From Arachis hypogaea (lineage: Eukaryota; Streptophyta; Magnoliopsida; Fabales; Fabaceae), in NCBI RefSeq assembly GCF_003086295.3, contig NC_092053.1, positions 119,308,445 to 119,372,444 of the forward strand: a stretch of DNA of 64,000 bases, given 5' to 3'. The notes beneath the pieces were generated by a model. The model had not been told where the DNA came from. It saw only the letters and a program-made list of their open reading frames with translations, and searched no databases. Below are positions 46,558 to 59,457 of this stretch, one piece after another. A program made the position numbers and the translations under genes. Position 1 is the stretch's first letter. Each line of letters opens with the position of its first letter.

Positions 46558-49500
46558 TTACCTGGGAAAAGCTCGGGATAATCCTTTCGCATTTTGGACT
46601 CCAATTCCTAAGTATGCTCTTAAATTTCTGCTCGCTCCCAAGCAACCTTAACCAATGGGACTTTCTTTCCTCGCAGCTTCTTCACACTAAGGTCATCGAT
46701 CCTCACTGGCGTTACTTGGAAAGTTAAGTTCTCCTTCAATTCAACCGACTCAGGCTCCAACACATGAGCCGCATCCGACGTGTATTTACGGAGTTGTGAC
46801 ACGTAGAATACGTCATGCAAATTAGACAGATGAGGTGGCAAAGCGACTCGATACGCCACCGGCCCGAATCTCTTCAAAATCTCAAACGGTCTTATATATC
46901 TTGGGTTCAATTTCTTGGTCTTAATTGCTCTTCCAATCCCATGTTGTCGGTGTCACCCGAAGAAATACATGTTTTCCCACTTCAAACTCTAGCGGTTTCC
47001 TTCTCTGATCCGCATAACTCTTCTGTCGACTCTGAGCAGTTAGAATTCGTGCACGAATCTTCTTAATGTTCTCAGTAGTCTCTGGTATTACATCAGGATC
47101 CAAAACACTTGCTTCACCAGATTCATACCAACAAAGTGGAGACTGGCACTTCCGTCCATACAAGGCCTCATACGGAGCCATCCCAATGCTCGCATGAAAG
47201 CTGTCGTTATACGAAAACTCCACTAATGGCATGTATCGGTCCCAACTTCCGGGTTGATCTAAAACACATGCTCTCAGCATATCCTCCAAGGTTTGAATAG
47301 TCCTTTCCGACTGTCCATCAGTTTGCGGATGATATGCGGTACTGAGACATAGCTTCGTACCAAAAGCTCTTTGGAAATCTCCCCAAAACCTTGATGTGAA
47401 TCAGGGATCACCGTCCGACACTATTCTCGATGGCACACCATGCAACCTTACTATCTCCCTGATGTACAATCTCGCCAACTCCTCCATAGAACAGTTTACT
47501 CGGATAGGCAGAAAATGATCGAATTTGGTTAAGCGATCCATGATCACCCAAATCACATCAAATCCCGACCTAGTCCTCGGTAAACCGGTCACAAAATCCA
47601 TCGCGATTCCTTCTCACTTCCACTGAAGAATCTCAAGTGGTTGTAGCATTCATGATGGTTTTTGATGCTTTATCTTCACCTTCTGGAAAGTTAGACACTT
47701 GGATACCACTGTTGCTACATCACCTTTCATCCCAGGCCACCAAAACATCTTCTTCAAGTCATAATGCATCTTCGTGCTTCCGGGATGAATAGAAAACCCA
47801 CTGTTGTAAGCTTCTGACAGTAAGTCTCGCCTCAAACTCCCAACATCCGGTATGCAAATCCTTCCCTTGTACCTCCATAACCCTTCACCATCCTTAGTGA
47901 ATTCTTCGTGCCTCTTATCACCAACTGGTTGGAACAATTGTTGAAGCTTCTACTCATCTTGCTGAGTCCTCTGAATATCTGTCTTAAACGTACTTGAAAT
48001 CTGTAACTGATTTAAACAAGCTCTTCTAGCAACTTTACTAATGTCTAGCTTAAGATTCACGAACTTATCCACTAACTCCTCTTCCTTGATTCTCATCCAA
48101 GAAATTGTTAAGGATTTTCGACTCAAAGCGTCTGCTACCACGTTCGCCTTTCCAGGGTGATAACTCAACTCAAAATCATAATCTTTAAGCAACTCCATCC
48201 ACCTTCTCTAGCGCATATTAATCTCTTTCTGATCAAAGATGTACTTGAGACTCTTATGATCAGAAAAGACGCTAAACCTTACTCCATACAAGTGGTGTCT
48301 CCAAATTTTCAATGCAAACACAATCACCGCTAATTCCAAGTCATGAATGGGGTAATTCACCTCATGCGGTCTCAGCTGACGCGATGCGTAAGCCACCACA
48401 TTCCGATGTTGCATCAACACGCAACCCAAACCTTTCAGTGACGCATCATAATATACTTCAAATGGTTCATGCGGTTCCGGTAAGATTAGAACAGGTGCTG
48501 AAGTTAACTTCTGCTTCAAAGTCTGAAAACTCTCTTTGCACTCCGATGTCCACACAAATGGCACTTCTTTCCTTGTTAACTTCGTCATCGGTAGCACAAT
48601 CCAGAAAAATCCTTCGATAAATCTCCGGTAATATCCGGCTAAACCCAAGAAGCTTCTCACTTCCGTCACGGTCGTCGGTCTTTCCCACTCCATCACCGCT
48701 TCTACCTTAGAAGGATCTACAGCTATTCCTCCTTTGCTTACCACGTGGCCTAAGAACTTTACTTCCTCCTTCCAGAACTCGCACTTTGACAACTTAGCGT
48801 ACAACTTCCGCTCCTTTAAGATTTGCAGCACAATCCTCAAGTGTTCTTCATGCTCCTTTGCTGTCTTAGAGTAAACCAAGATGTCATCTATGAAAACCAC
48901 CACGAATTTGTCCAAAAAGGGACGAAACACTCTGTTCATGTAATCCATGAAAACAGCAGGTGCACTCGTTAACCCAAAGGACATTACCGCAAACTCGTAG
49001 TGTCCATAGCGTGTTCTAAACGCAGTCTTAGGGATATCATCCTCTTTCACCCTTATTTGATGGTAACCAGATCTCAAATCGATCTTGGAAAACACTCCAG
49101 CTCCTTGTAATTGATCCATCAAGTCATCTATCATTGACAACGGGTACTTGTTCTTCACAGTCACTTTGTTCAACTGTCTGTAATCCACACATAATCGCAT
49201 TCCTCCATCTTTCTTCTTCACCAATAAAACTGGCGCTCCCCACAGTGATACACTCGATCGAATGAACCTCTTGTTCAGAAGCTCTTGCAACTGAGTCTTT
49301 AACTCTGCCAGCTCTATCGGAGCCATTCTATACGGCGCAATCGATACTGGTCCGGCTCCCGGCACCAATTCAATCGCAAATTCAATTTCCCTTTGAGGTG
49401 GGAACTCAGGGATATCTTCCGGGAATACTTCTGGAAATTCTCTAACCACCGGTATCTGATCCAAGTTCTGAGCATCACCCAACGCATTAGCAGCCAACAG

Positions 49501-49956
49501 AACATAGCCCTGACACTCCTTCCCACTACAGTGTACCATTACGGAGTTCAGGTAATATCCCATAGCTACCACCGCTCCATTTTCTCCGTTCGGCATAAAC
49601 CGAATTGTCCATTCAAAACAATCCAACAAAACTCGATTCTTCGACAACCAATCAAACCCCAAAATCATTTCTAGCCCCACCATTGGTAAACAGATCAAAT
49701 CATGCACAAAGTCTATACCCTCGAGCTTGAAACCTACTTGTCTACAACCTGACCTAATCATAACTGTCTGATACGGAGTATGTACATGCATATCAAAAGG
49801 TAACTCTGACACTTTCAAACTTAATTCCTCAACTTTAGCAAACAAAATAAACGAATGCGAAGCTCCAGTATCATATAATGCAACTAAGGACTTATCACCA
49901 AATAGACATATACCTCTCATCAATGGATCCGCCTTAGAAGCATCCTTGGCATTCAC
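46558..49956 (-). pseudogene. pol of the chromovirus (protease, RT, RNase H, integrase), disrupted
   Basis: In order: protease ([10 protein letters not shown]); reverse transcriptase ([35 protein letters not shown]); RNase H ([23 protein letters not shown]); then a stop after [16 protein letters not shown]; integrase zinc region (HPGSTKMHY... with CLTF where CxxC is expected); catalytic core MDFVTGLPRT, SDGDP-stop-FTS and QSERTIQTLEDM; and the C-terminal FGPVAYRVALPP and VKKLRGKKVPLVKVAW region typical of Tekay. At least six stops or shifts interrupt it, and it ends at TAA 46558-46560. The 582-codon protease-RT-RNase H frame (49956-48208) is still open. A premature stop separates it, in the same frame, from gag. 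Confidence 0.93.
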
Positions 49957-49965
49957 AGCAAAGAC

Positions 49966-51065
49966 TCAACCTTGATGCTGACTCTGGCCCGCATTCTGGT
50001 TCCTCCCACGAGTGCAATCCCTCGCAATGTGGCTAGGCAACCCACAACTGAAGTAACCACCTAAAACAATTTTGCATGAGTCATAAGGATAAAAACGCCC
50101 ACAACGTACACAAGTCAAATCTGGAGAATTCTTACTCTGATTTCCTCTCCCCTTAGCATACTGAAACTGAGTCTGAGTGTTCTTCCTGAAACCTCCTTGA
50201 CCTTGAGGTGCATATCCTCCTCTCTTGAAGCTTTGCCCTCTAGGATGAAAATACTTGCCACACCCCCGACTAGAGCTCCCTCCATGGGTCTTGGCATACT
50301 CTTCCACTACTCTAGCCTTGTTTACTAAGTCGGAGAAGACACGGATCTCCATAGGCGCCACAGCAGTCATAATGCTATCCTTTAAACCTCTCTGGTACTT
50401 AAGGCACTTCCAGCTCTCGTAAGTCTTTGGGGGCGCCTTGACATACCCTAGAAAACCTACAGAGTTCATCAAATTTGTTGGTGTAATCTGCCACAGACAT
50501 GGAACCTTGCTTCAGCTGCATTAGTTCCATCTCCTTTGCTTCCTCTTGCAGACTCAGGGAAATACTTCTTATAGAAGGCCGTTTGAAACACCTCCCACGG
50601 AATGTTGGCATTCTGAAGTTGTAGCAAGCGACACTCTGCTTGCCACCAGGGCTGGGCCTCTCCCGCTAGCTGATAAGCGGCAAACTCGACATATTGATTG
50701 AGGGGAACATGCTGTGCCTGTAAAGCACGCTCCATAGCCTGGAACCAGTGGTCTGCTTCAGTAGGATTTGTGGATCCTCGGAAAGTTGGCGGATGAACCT
50801 TGAGAAACGCCGCCAAGGTCATCGGAACTCCTCCCGTGTTATGTCTGTTTCCCTCAGCATTATCATTGGCATTCCCTTTGCTATTCCTATTGCCATTCCC
50901 TGCCGGTTGGCCTAACCTCTGCACAGCTTGTAGAGTCACAGCAGCATTCGCTTCCATGGTGTTCGCTAAGTTAGCCATGGCCACCATAAACTCGGCATGG
51001 TTATCAGCTGGTTGCTCATTCCTACTTTCCCGTGTACGTGTTCGACCTCGCCCGCGAGTGGCCAT
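49966..51065 (-). pseudogene. gag of the chromovirus, disrupted
   Basis: It starts MATRGRGRTRTRESRN. The capsid region has FLKVHPPTFRGSTNPTEADH, WFQAMERAL and FQTAFYKKYFPESAR. After a frameshift near 50560 come EMELMQLKQGSMSV and YTNKFDELCRFS, a further shift, then GLKDSIMTAV. The zinc-knuckle area reads YFSCGLPSHIARDC, with Tyr where the first Cys should stand. A TGA after QHQG ends the frame; pol resumes in the same frame after it, so gag and pol were one polyprotein frame. Confidence 0.88.
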
Positions 51066-51269
51066 GTAGGGTTGCTGTCTACACCAAACAATCGATATCA
51101 AGGTGATCAGTCTCAATATCAAAAGCCTAGTGCTTCAATTATCCCAAACAGGCACTCACAAACAAGCATGCTATGCATATATCAAGTAAATAACCTAATA
51201 GCATCAAAGAAAAGACACACAGAGTATGCAATGAAGCACAATCGGTCCATCTCTCAGGTCACGAGGACG

Positions 51270-51285
51270 AACCGCTATGATACCA
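51270..51285 (-). other. Primer-binding site (initiator tRNA-Met type)
   Basis: Five bases inside the 5' LTR, the minus strand reads TGGTATCATAGCGGTT. This matches the usual TGGTATCAGAGC primer site complementary to initiator tRNA-Met with one change. Confidence 0.8.
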
Positions 51286-51290
51286 TTAAA

Positions 51291-54200
51291 TGTAACACCC
51301 TAATTAGCTTAAGCTTTACCTCGCGTTGTAAAGCAAAGGTTAATCAGAGATTACGACAATTCTAAGCTCATACATAATATATATATAGAAAGAATAGTAT
51401 AATCTAGAAGCCCGATGAAAGATATGGCTCAAAAACAGGATTTCAAAGCGCAAAATATACTAACGAAGCTACTAGCTTAAGGCACAAGAAACAGATAAGA
51501 GACAACAAAATATAAGTATATAATATTATAGGAAACTAGCCTCGACTCGTGGAGTTTAAGCCGGCTAGCCATATACAGGTATACAGAACCATACAGCGAA
51601 AACAATTTATACAAGTTTTGATCTCTCAAATACAAGCCTCTAGGCTAAACAAAATACAAAAGAGAAATGTATAAACAAGATAAACCAAAAGACTCCAAAA
51701 GAATCCAGGATCCTCCGCTTCTGTCACCATCCAAAGCAACTCACCGAGGTGGGTTGCGACCTGCATCTGAAAAACACAACAAAGATATGGTATGAGAACC
51801 GGGGGTTCTCAGTATGGTAAGAGTGCCCAGTGATGTAGGATATAAGACCCCGGGATGCCAAAGGCAATCCTAAGCTCCATATCCATCACAAGATTCAAAC
51901 TTAAGCATTCTAAAACAAATAAGCATGATATATGAAACCTTAACATAACTAAACAGGGTACTGTATCTTAGGGGAATACTATTCTAACTAAACACCGCTG
52001 TCTCACAGCCTTCACCAACCTACCCTCCATACGATCCCATCGCCACCGCCTTCTGAACCTCCTCAATCCCAGTAGAAAGCACAATTAATAACAATGCAAG
52101 TAATTCACAAGTAAAAGCATACAAGGAAAGTATATCAAGTAAGCAAATAGGCATGTTATTCAATTAGGCATACAAGTACAAGTCGGCAAAGCAAACAAAC
52201 AGATAGAAATGCATATGATGAATGCCTGCCCTACTGGCTGTGATATCACATTGTCGGTTCAACTGCCAACCCGACACATCTCCATGGAGACGTCGCCCTT
52301 CGGATTTCTCATATGGGAACCCCCGAGATATAGTTCCCGGATCACTGTCCAGGTACCGGCGCCTGCACGTTCTATAGATCCGAAGGGATGCGAGCGGGAT
52401 ACTCTTGCCTCAGACTTCACATCTCAACGTAAGCGGGATTAACCACCGTCCTTACACCGCCGCTGCTACCACGATAGGCGGGATTAACCACCGTCCCTGC
52501 CGGGCGTATAGGTCTCATGATCTCAGTAAAAATATTATTTCAGTGGTTTTCAAAAAGCATTTTCAGTATACAGAGATCCATCATCTCAATCCGAGTCTCC
52601 GACTCATCTCAACCACTGTCCATTCATAACTCAGTTTCCAAATATCAAAAGTTCATCATTCCTCATCTCATATATCAATCATCCTTCACCTAACGTCAAA
52701 CCATTCTCAGGATGGCAGAAACCTATGTCTCCGTTTTCTAATTTATCATAAAATCATGTACTAGAACCCTTAAGTTATATTCAATGTTCTAATACTCGAA
52801 ACTAGGCCCAAAAGTCTTAAATGGTGTTATAGAAGCTTACAACCTTATCGGGAAGGTGAAATAGTTGAAAACAAAGCAAAATTTGAAAAACAGGGCGTGT
52901 GCGTCCGCACAGGGGTGTGTGTGCGCATGCCCAGGAAATTTTTAAAAGTGTGCGTACGCACAGGGGTGTGCGTACGCACAGGTGTCAAAACTCAAAATGG
53001 TCTGTTCATTCGCACAACCTGTGCCAGCGCCCCCAACAGACTGGCCTTCCCAACGTGTGCGTCCGCACAGGTTGACATTCTTCCTTAGATATGCGCGCGC
53101 ATAAGCTGTGCTAGCGCTGCAAACAGAACGCACTTTCCTGCCTGTGCGTGCACACAGGTGTGTGTGTCTGCACAGGTCAAAATTTTTCGCAGGGTGTGCG
53201 TCCGCACGAGGGTGTGCGCTCGCATATATCAGAAATCATGAAATTCTACAACTTTGCAGAATTTCAGATTTTTAACACCAACTTTGAATGATCATAACTC
53301 CCTCCACAAATTTCTAAATTTTATAAACTTTATATCGATTTAAAGGATTTTCAAAGATCTTTAATTCTAGACAGATTTCATCAAGTTTTGAAAACCGAGA
53401 CAAAAGTTATGATCGCAAAAAGTTCACCAAAAACCCTATTTTACCAAACTTCACAATTTACACAATTTCTTACCATACACATGCCAACTACTACCAAACC
53501 ATTCAAAAACTCCATCTTTCATCAAAATTGACGTGTTGTGCCTTAATGCACCAACATTACCACATTTTCCTTCACATTTCATCATCTTCAACATCAATAC
53601 CAATATATCACAATTTTACAACCATAATGCCAATTCATCAAATCCAAAACCACTTATATCATCATTATGCCTTTTCAATTTACACAATCAATCATCATTA
53701 TCATATTACCATCACTCATCATACTCAAACCCAACAATCATTAATTCATCATAATTCATCACATATCATCATTTAACAACTCAACAACTATTTAAATTCA
53801 AACCTATCATATGGGTCACTAGCCTAAATGTCTATGAATATTATATACTACATAGAGAAATCTGAAACTATACCTTGGCCGATTCTCTATAGGCTCCAAA
53901 ACTCCAATTTAGCCCAAACAAGCTCCCAATCAAAATCCAAGCTTTCAATTCCACTCCAATAAGCAAAATTAAGTTCCAAAAGCTCCCAAAGTCACAATAA
54001 TCAAACTATATACATATAAATCACCTCAAATCAACCTAGGATTCCAATTAAACATAAATTCACAAGGGTTTAATGTCTCTCACCTCTTCCAACAGATTTG
54101 GATGTCAAAACCCAATGCTAAGCAAGGCTTAGAGCAAACCTAAACATCCAGAATCACAAAAACTCATTTAATCACAAATCCTAAGAACCGAAATTTTAGA

Positions 54201-54811
54201 GAGAAGAATAGAAAGGATTTCGTGATTACCTCTCCAGTTTCTTGTATGGGTTTTGTAGCGCTCTTCACGAGAAACGCGTAGCCGTAAACGGTGCGGCGAT
54301 CGGAGCTCTGTAGCTCAAGATATGAGCTAGAGAAGAATAGGGTGAATAGTGTTTCTTCTTCCCCTCCTCCCCCTTTTCTATTTCTGAAGTGTGTGTATGT
54401 TTAGTGGAGTTGTGGCTAGTTTGATTCACTTAAAGAGCCTTTTATATGTTGGGCTTGGGTCCAACTTGGGTCCGGTCCAACCCGTTAGCGTTTTTAGCCC
54501 GTTTGGCCCATCTTCGGGCCAAACCTTTAAAATTAACGCCCCGTTTTTTATTTCTAACTTTTTTCTAAGGTTTTGCCGGTTTTTACTTTTTCTCACGCGG
54601 TACCGGGCAGACTTGAACCGGTTCAATCGGTTCAACTGTCGGTTTGCAGTTTTTCACGGTTTTTCACAGAAAGCACATTTTCTGACTCAGAAAAACCCAC
54701 TGAGTCCAAAAATCATCTTTAAATTCTCAAATTCTCTTTCTAACTTTTTTGAATCTAATTTGGGCAATATTAATTACTTAATTAACCAGTTGATTAATTG
54801 CGGTTCTTACA
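51291..54811 (-). repeat. 5' LTR of the chromovirus (element orientation)
   Basis: 3,521 bp, the partner of 42997-46516. On this element's strand it would contain the promoter. The TGTGCG-palindrome cluster is at about 52893-53230. Confidence 0.93.
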
Positions 54812-54816
54812 CCAGT

Positions 54817-56827
54817 GCCCCTCCATCAGTGCCGCTGCTACTAGTGTGCATCTGATCTTTGTACGGGACCATGTGTCGCTCCATCCACGAAAGCCGCTCC
54901 AGCTCCCACCTCCACTCCAGCCTTAGGACATCTTTGTCTATCATGCATGAGAGGATCGCATGATACCACTCCTTAGACTCCCGCAGCTGCTGAGCCTATT
55001 GTTGAAGGCTCCAGGTGAGGAGCAGCACCTGCTCCCTCAAATCCACGCCGTCCTAGGGATTGACAGGCTGATTGGTGGCAGAGGTGGATGTATGTCTCAA
55101 TGTGGATGTGTTGAGGTTGTCGGAAAAGAACGATCCGAGCCCGTACATGCGAATCTTGTACGGCTCAGATACGGTCTTGCGCCAACCTGATCAGGATCGA
55201 CGACTGATGCAGCAAATTTGTTGCCATCGTCTCTAGTACGCTGAGATTGTTGGGTTGCAGCCTCCAATATCTGCGTGTAGAACTCCTATGTAACACATTT
55301 TTTTATTAGTGTTGCAGTTAATATAAAAATGGTATCTCGCATTATGTTTACTCACGTAATGAACCACGACTTGATGATCGGCAAATCTCTCATTGTTCTC
55401 CTTAAACTATGAGTATACTTGAAGGTCTCTGCCATCATCGCCTCAATATCTAACGAGTTAGACTACACATTTTGAAACCACATGTTAAGTCAAGTAATAA
55501 TGAAATTATATTAAGACTAAACGAACATAATAACAAAATGAAACAAGTTACTTATCAACCTGGGCTTATCTTCATGAAAGTCACTGACCCACCGGTATAC
55601 TTTTACGACCTGGCCGATGTCTTGTTAACTCTGTTGGTGATACAACGACGCTTGAATCCCTCATCAGTCTCCCAATGGACGTATAGTAACTTATTAATGT
55701 TTGAGCGATGCCAAATGGTGAGGTGGTCGCAGTGCTCACATACGTCTTCCAACATCTGCTGAAGCTGCCTAGCCATCCAATGATCGAAGATCTTCCTGAT
55801 CATGAGATCGTGAGTCTTATCCCATATAAATATTTCCTGCAAAAAGAACATTTAGCACGAGTTAATCGAAATTAAATACATAATTAAACAAAATAGAAGA
55901 TATAAATTAACACTAAAACTTGAATATATTGAGTTTTTACCGCTCACTTCTGAAATCATCACTCTCTGGTCTCATCTGGGATCTTCTTATAGCATGGCCA
56001 TGGGTGGTCATACATTATCTTGATGACATTAATACAATCCTATATATATGCATTGTTATTTGGAGCAAACCTATTAATGAAAAATTTAAGATTAGTAGTT
56101 TACTAAAAAGTTATTTGAAATTTTCTATAAACTTCAATTATATTAGATTTTCTTAGAAATTTCAGCAGAGTTTCATCTATAACTAGAATGCACCAAAAAC
56201 TACATCCATCAACAATTCACGTATATATCAACAATCAACAAACAAGAATCAAGAATCAAGTAGCAACATCCATCAACAATCAAGAATGAACAAACACAAT
56301 AAACAGTTCAAATCTACTAAACTAAATCGAACCTATCTTAACAACCTAAATTCACTATAACTAGAAAATTGAGTGTAACTAAATTAAACTGACTAACTAA
56401 AATGGTTTGCATATGAAAGATTTAAAATAGTACTCACGACGAAGTTCCATCAGGCCAAATCATTATCCATACAACGGGAGGTGGTGGAGAGGGCATCTGG
56501 CTGGGGTCCGTGAAAGGATTTTGGCAACGCAATGTCTATCGTTAGAGCCGGCGTCATCGAGATAGCGGGTTGCTGAGTGGATGGAGGCATCGTCGTCGAG
56601 GTATTGTGCTACTGAGCAGATGGATGCGGCATTGTCGAGGTAGAAGGAGCCCTGTAGTTGGGGTTAGGGACCGTGATGAACGCCTGGTCCAGTGCACCCA
56701 TTGCATGTGACATCACCAGGGTAGTCAGAGTAGAGGGGGACGACAAAGAAGTCCTAGGGGTACCAGTAGAGTCCCTCTCTCTACCATGACCACGAGCCCG
56801 ATCCGTGACACCTCTACCTGTCGGCAT
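54817..56827 (-). pseudogene. En/Spm (Ptta-type) protein of the nested CACTA element, disrupted
   Basis: The frame starts MPTGRGVTDRARGHGRERD at 56827. Exon pieces follow: MIWPDGTSS (near 56450), INVIKIMYDHPWPCYKKIPD (56040-55960), then IWDKTHDLMIRKIFDHWMAR, LTIWHRSNINKLLYVHWETD and SSKYTGGSVTFMK (55840-55560), MMAETFKYTHS (about 55430) and FYTQILEAATQQSQRTRDD (about 55290). The Ser/Glu-rich tail is broken by the chromovirus and resumes at 42991-42905 as GIPPRLLPQLQN, a stop, then an Asp-rich tail. These motifs are those of plant Ptta/En/Spm proteins of the other main subfamily in this window. Stops and shifts at several places make it non-functional. Confidence 0.75.
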
Positions 56828-57539
56828 GTCTGCAAAGAGAATATAACTAAACACTAGTCATGAATTCAATGTAATGGCAAAGATAAAATTCATAAACACT
56901 TTAAATCACATAAAACAGCAAATACAACATAAATCAAGTGTACATTTACATTATTTGCAAAGAACCGTCCAATTAACATAAATTCTCCTACAGTTATATT
57001 ATTTGCAAAAAAAATTAGACATAACCTCCCCAAAATTTTGATAACAAGTATTGATTTTAATAGTTGAACCAAAATTTTATTAAGAGTTCCTTGAGCCATT
57101 TTTAAAAAAGTAGCAATATGTACATTTTAATCACAAGAATCAACAACGATCAACAAATTATTAATCACAATTTCAAACTAATGGATGTAATCAACAACAA
57201 ATCTATCTAACATCCTATATTCTAATATAATCAACACAAAAAATAATGGAGTTTGAATAATAAGAGTTGGAAAAGGGGTGCTACTTGGAGAGAGCAGCGA
57301 CAGTTCGGCGGCATAACGGCAGAAGTGGCGGTTCCTCAGGGAGACAAAAAATGATCGCCAGACGACGAGAAAGAGCCGTTGGAGGGGCTGCCAGAGAGAA
57401 GCTGGAGGGAGATATGAGATGGTGTAGAGAGAGTGGGAGACGAGAGGGTACAGAGAGAGAGCGAGAGCAATTCAAATTGAGGGAGAAGAAGGTTCGCGAT
57501 TCGAATTCAGGATACGATTTCCGTCGAAATTACTGAAGA

Positions 57540-57822
57540 AAAAATCTGCCGGTAAATCTTTGCGTGTGACCAAAACACAACGTTTAACTATTCTAGGTTA
57601 CCATCGGAATTATTCGCCTATAAATTCAAAGATAATCACGGTGCCAATTTTTTACCTTTTCCCTCCATTTATTACCATCGATGTTACTATCGGAAAAGAG
57701 AAACCGACGGTAAAATTTGTATCCGATGAATTTATTATTGAATCCGCTGGTAAAGTTGCCGACACTCTGCAACGCTAAATCCAACAGTAAATATAACTAT
57801 TTCAATTTTTTTCTTATAGGAA
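57540..57822. repeat. Subterminal repeats and right terminus of the nested CACTA
   Basis: Motifs such as TACCATCGGAATTATT, GACGGTAAAATT, GCTGGTAAAGTT and AACAGTAAATAT are variants of the ACCGTCGGATTT unit in both orientations, ending at the terminus CTTATAGG. Confidence 0.7.
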
Positions 57823-58545
57823 CATGTTTAAACATAAGTACCTTGATGCCAATGACCAATGAAATGTGTCAAATCCATTAGGCTTGAAACCCGAGAAACG
57901 CCAGAAGATCCATGTTTGAAGGAGTTATAATGGACCATCCAACTTAATGACGTTTCTGTTGGCTACATGGCATATACGTTGATATAACCACGAAAGAGTA
58001 GCGGATTCCAGCTGTATCTGCCCATGTTCTCTAGCCTAGCTACGTACAGTAGCCACCGGATGTGAAGACGTGCACCATACCTGTCCCCAAAAAGCTGAGT
58101 CGATAACAATATCATGATATATGCCCTCGCACACCTCCTAATCGTATCCTCGTCTGCGCATTGAGGAAGCTCAATGAATGTATCCTGCATCCAAGTGCAC
58201 TTCACAGTTAACTTATCGATGCAGTTCGCAGAAGGTAAGACACCTAATAACTCCTTGAACCAAGTCCATGCAGGTTGGCCACCCTCAATGTACCTTTCAA
58301 AGTCTATTAGACATCCACTAACATACTCATCGTCGATTGGGAGGCCTAACTGGTACATTACATCTTGTAGCATAATCGTGTACTCCCCGAATGACTTACG
58401 AAAAACATGCATCTTTGGATGTTATCTCTCTATGAATGCACTGACAAGCGGCTCATTCAACCTAAACTAGAGGTTGTTCAGCCTTGCAAGATGGTATAAG
58501 CCGGCCATTAGTAAGTACGGTATGATCCTATCGTCCAGGGGCATA

Positions 58546-59457
58546 CACTACAAAAAATACTGAGTACCGTCGGAATTACCATCGGAAAAACGAATAAAAT
58601 CCGACGGTAAGTTACTTACTAACCAATTTATCGTCGAAAGGAATCCGGCGATATAAACCACTCCGGTAACCAGTTACCGTCAGATTTTTTCGTATGAAGG
58701 TAATTATCGTCGGATTTTGCAATGGATTATCTGCCCGAAAAACAATTTGGATACCGACAGACTTTTCTAACGGTAATGTTCGTGCCACAATATCTTATTT
58801 TCTACACTATTACCGTCGGATTATGCCCTCGGTAAATCCAACAGTAATGTCAATTTTTTTTTTAAAATATTGCCACATAATTTTTTAAAGTTTTTTCCTT
58901 TTTAATTTTAATTTTTTATTTAAATTTATTTTTCACACAATTAGTGGTCAAATTATAAATAATAGAAAGCAATTATGTAATATTAAATATCAAATATTCA
59001 AATAAATTAAAAGTAAATAAACACAACGAAACAGTAAAACAAAGTCCTAATCACTAAAGATCTTGGTAGTCGTTGTCGTCATTTCCGTGGTCCTGCTGAG
59101 CCAGCCGAGAAGGTGGTGATGTCTATGTCCCACCAGCAGCAACGCTGCCACCATCAGGGCCGCTGCCACTGGCGCGCATTTAAGCTTGGTACACCGCCAT
59201 CTGCTGCTCCATCTGCTAAAGCCGCTCCAACTGCTCCCTTCACTGCAGCCTGAGGTCATCCACGTCCGTCACATGTGTGAAGATCTCCTGATACCTTTCT
59301 TGAGTCTCGGCCAGTTGTTGAGACTAGTAGTGAAGGTTCCAAGTGAGCTCTTGCACCTGCAGCCTCAAATTAATACTTTCCTCAGGATCGACGGCTCGAC
59401 TGGTGGCAGAGGCAGACGATGGCCTCAACGTGGAGGTGCGAAGGTGGTGCACGAAAT
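58546..59457 (-). mobile_element. Second CACTA of the same family, cut by an LTR element
   Basis: It begins with a proper CACTACAAAAAATACTGAG terminus at 58546, followed by ACCGTCGGAATTACC-type subterminal repeats to about 58860. At 59040-59457 it holds the 3' end of the coding region on the minus strand (STLRPSSASATSRAVDPEE, YQEIFTHVTDVDDLRLQ, ending in an Asp-rich tail, with stops), homologous to 54817-55200. An LTR starts at 59458, and the rest of the CACTA must lie beyond the window. The insertion sits just before the PMD codons MPLD, preceded by ATA as possible target triplet. Confidence 0.75.

Larger units (their letters stand above)
42997..54811 (-). mobile_element. Full-length Tekay-type chromovirus (Ty3/gypsy), 11,815 bp
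   Basis: Two LTRs of about 3.52 kb (42997-46516 and 51291-54811), both TGTAACACCC...GGTTCTTACA on +, enclose gag-pol on the minus strand. Exact CCAGT target duplications flank it (42992-42996 and 54812-54816). PBS and polypurine tract are in place. Gag-pol carries stops and frameshifts and is not functional as written. The LTRs differ by scattered substitutions and a few indels, so the insertion is not recent. It interrupts the last coding exon of the CACTA protein. Confidence 0.95.
42405..57822 (-). mobile_element. CACTA element (ACCGTCGGATTT family) nested in the PMD gene and interrupted by a chromovirus
   Basis: Inverted termini: left ACTATAAGAAAAATGATGAG (42406), right complement CCTATAAGAAAAAAATTG (57820). 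The expected CACTATAAG ends are slightly decayed. Subterminal motifs of the ACCGTCGGATTT type lie at 42427-42700 and 57540-57790. It encodes a Ptta/En/Spm-type protein on the minus strand. Without the 11.8-kb retrotransposon it would be about 3.6 kb. A related element starts at 58546. Confidence 0.8.
41984..58544 (-). pseudogene. Plant mobile domain (PMD, aminotransferase-like) gene, split by a CACTA insertion
   Basis: Exon pieces on the minus strand: 58544-57842 (MPLDDRIIPYLLMAGLYHLAR, FGEYTIMLQDVMYQLGLPID, CLIDFERYIEGGQPAWTWF, ARLHIRWLLYVARLENMGRY), about 42350-42258 (GYKPTLSEKGLRVAHWRLMI) and about 42178-42050 (FAWMPYSSPEVAQIVHPRLL, MALWRAVTALIYFAVI). This is the PMD family, related to MAIL1/MAIN proteins and very often carried by legume MULEs. 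The intron following the first piece, starting GTACTT, contains the 15.4-kb CACTA. The first piece has stops after LARLNNL and AFIER and a decayed stretch beyond MGRYSW, so it is dead. Its 3' end overlaps the truncated MURA, suggesting one MULE with an internal deletion. Confidence 0.75.
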
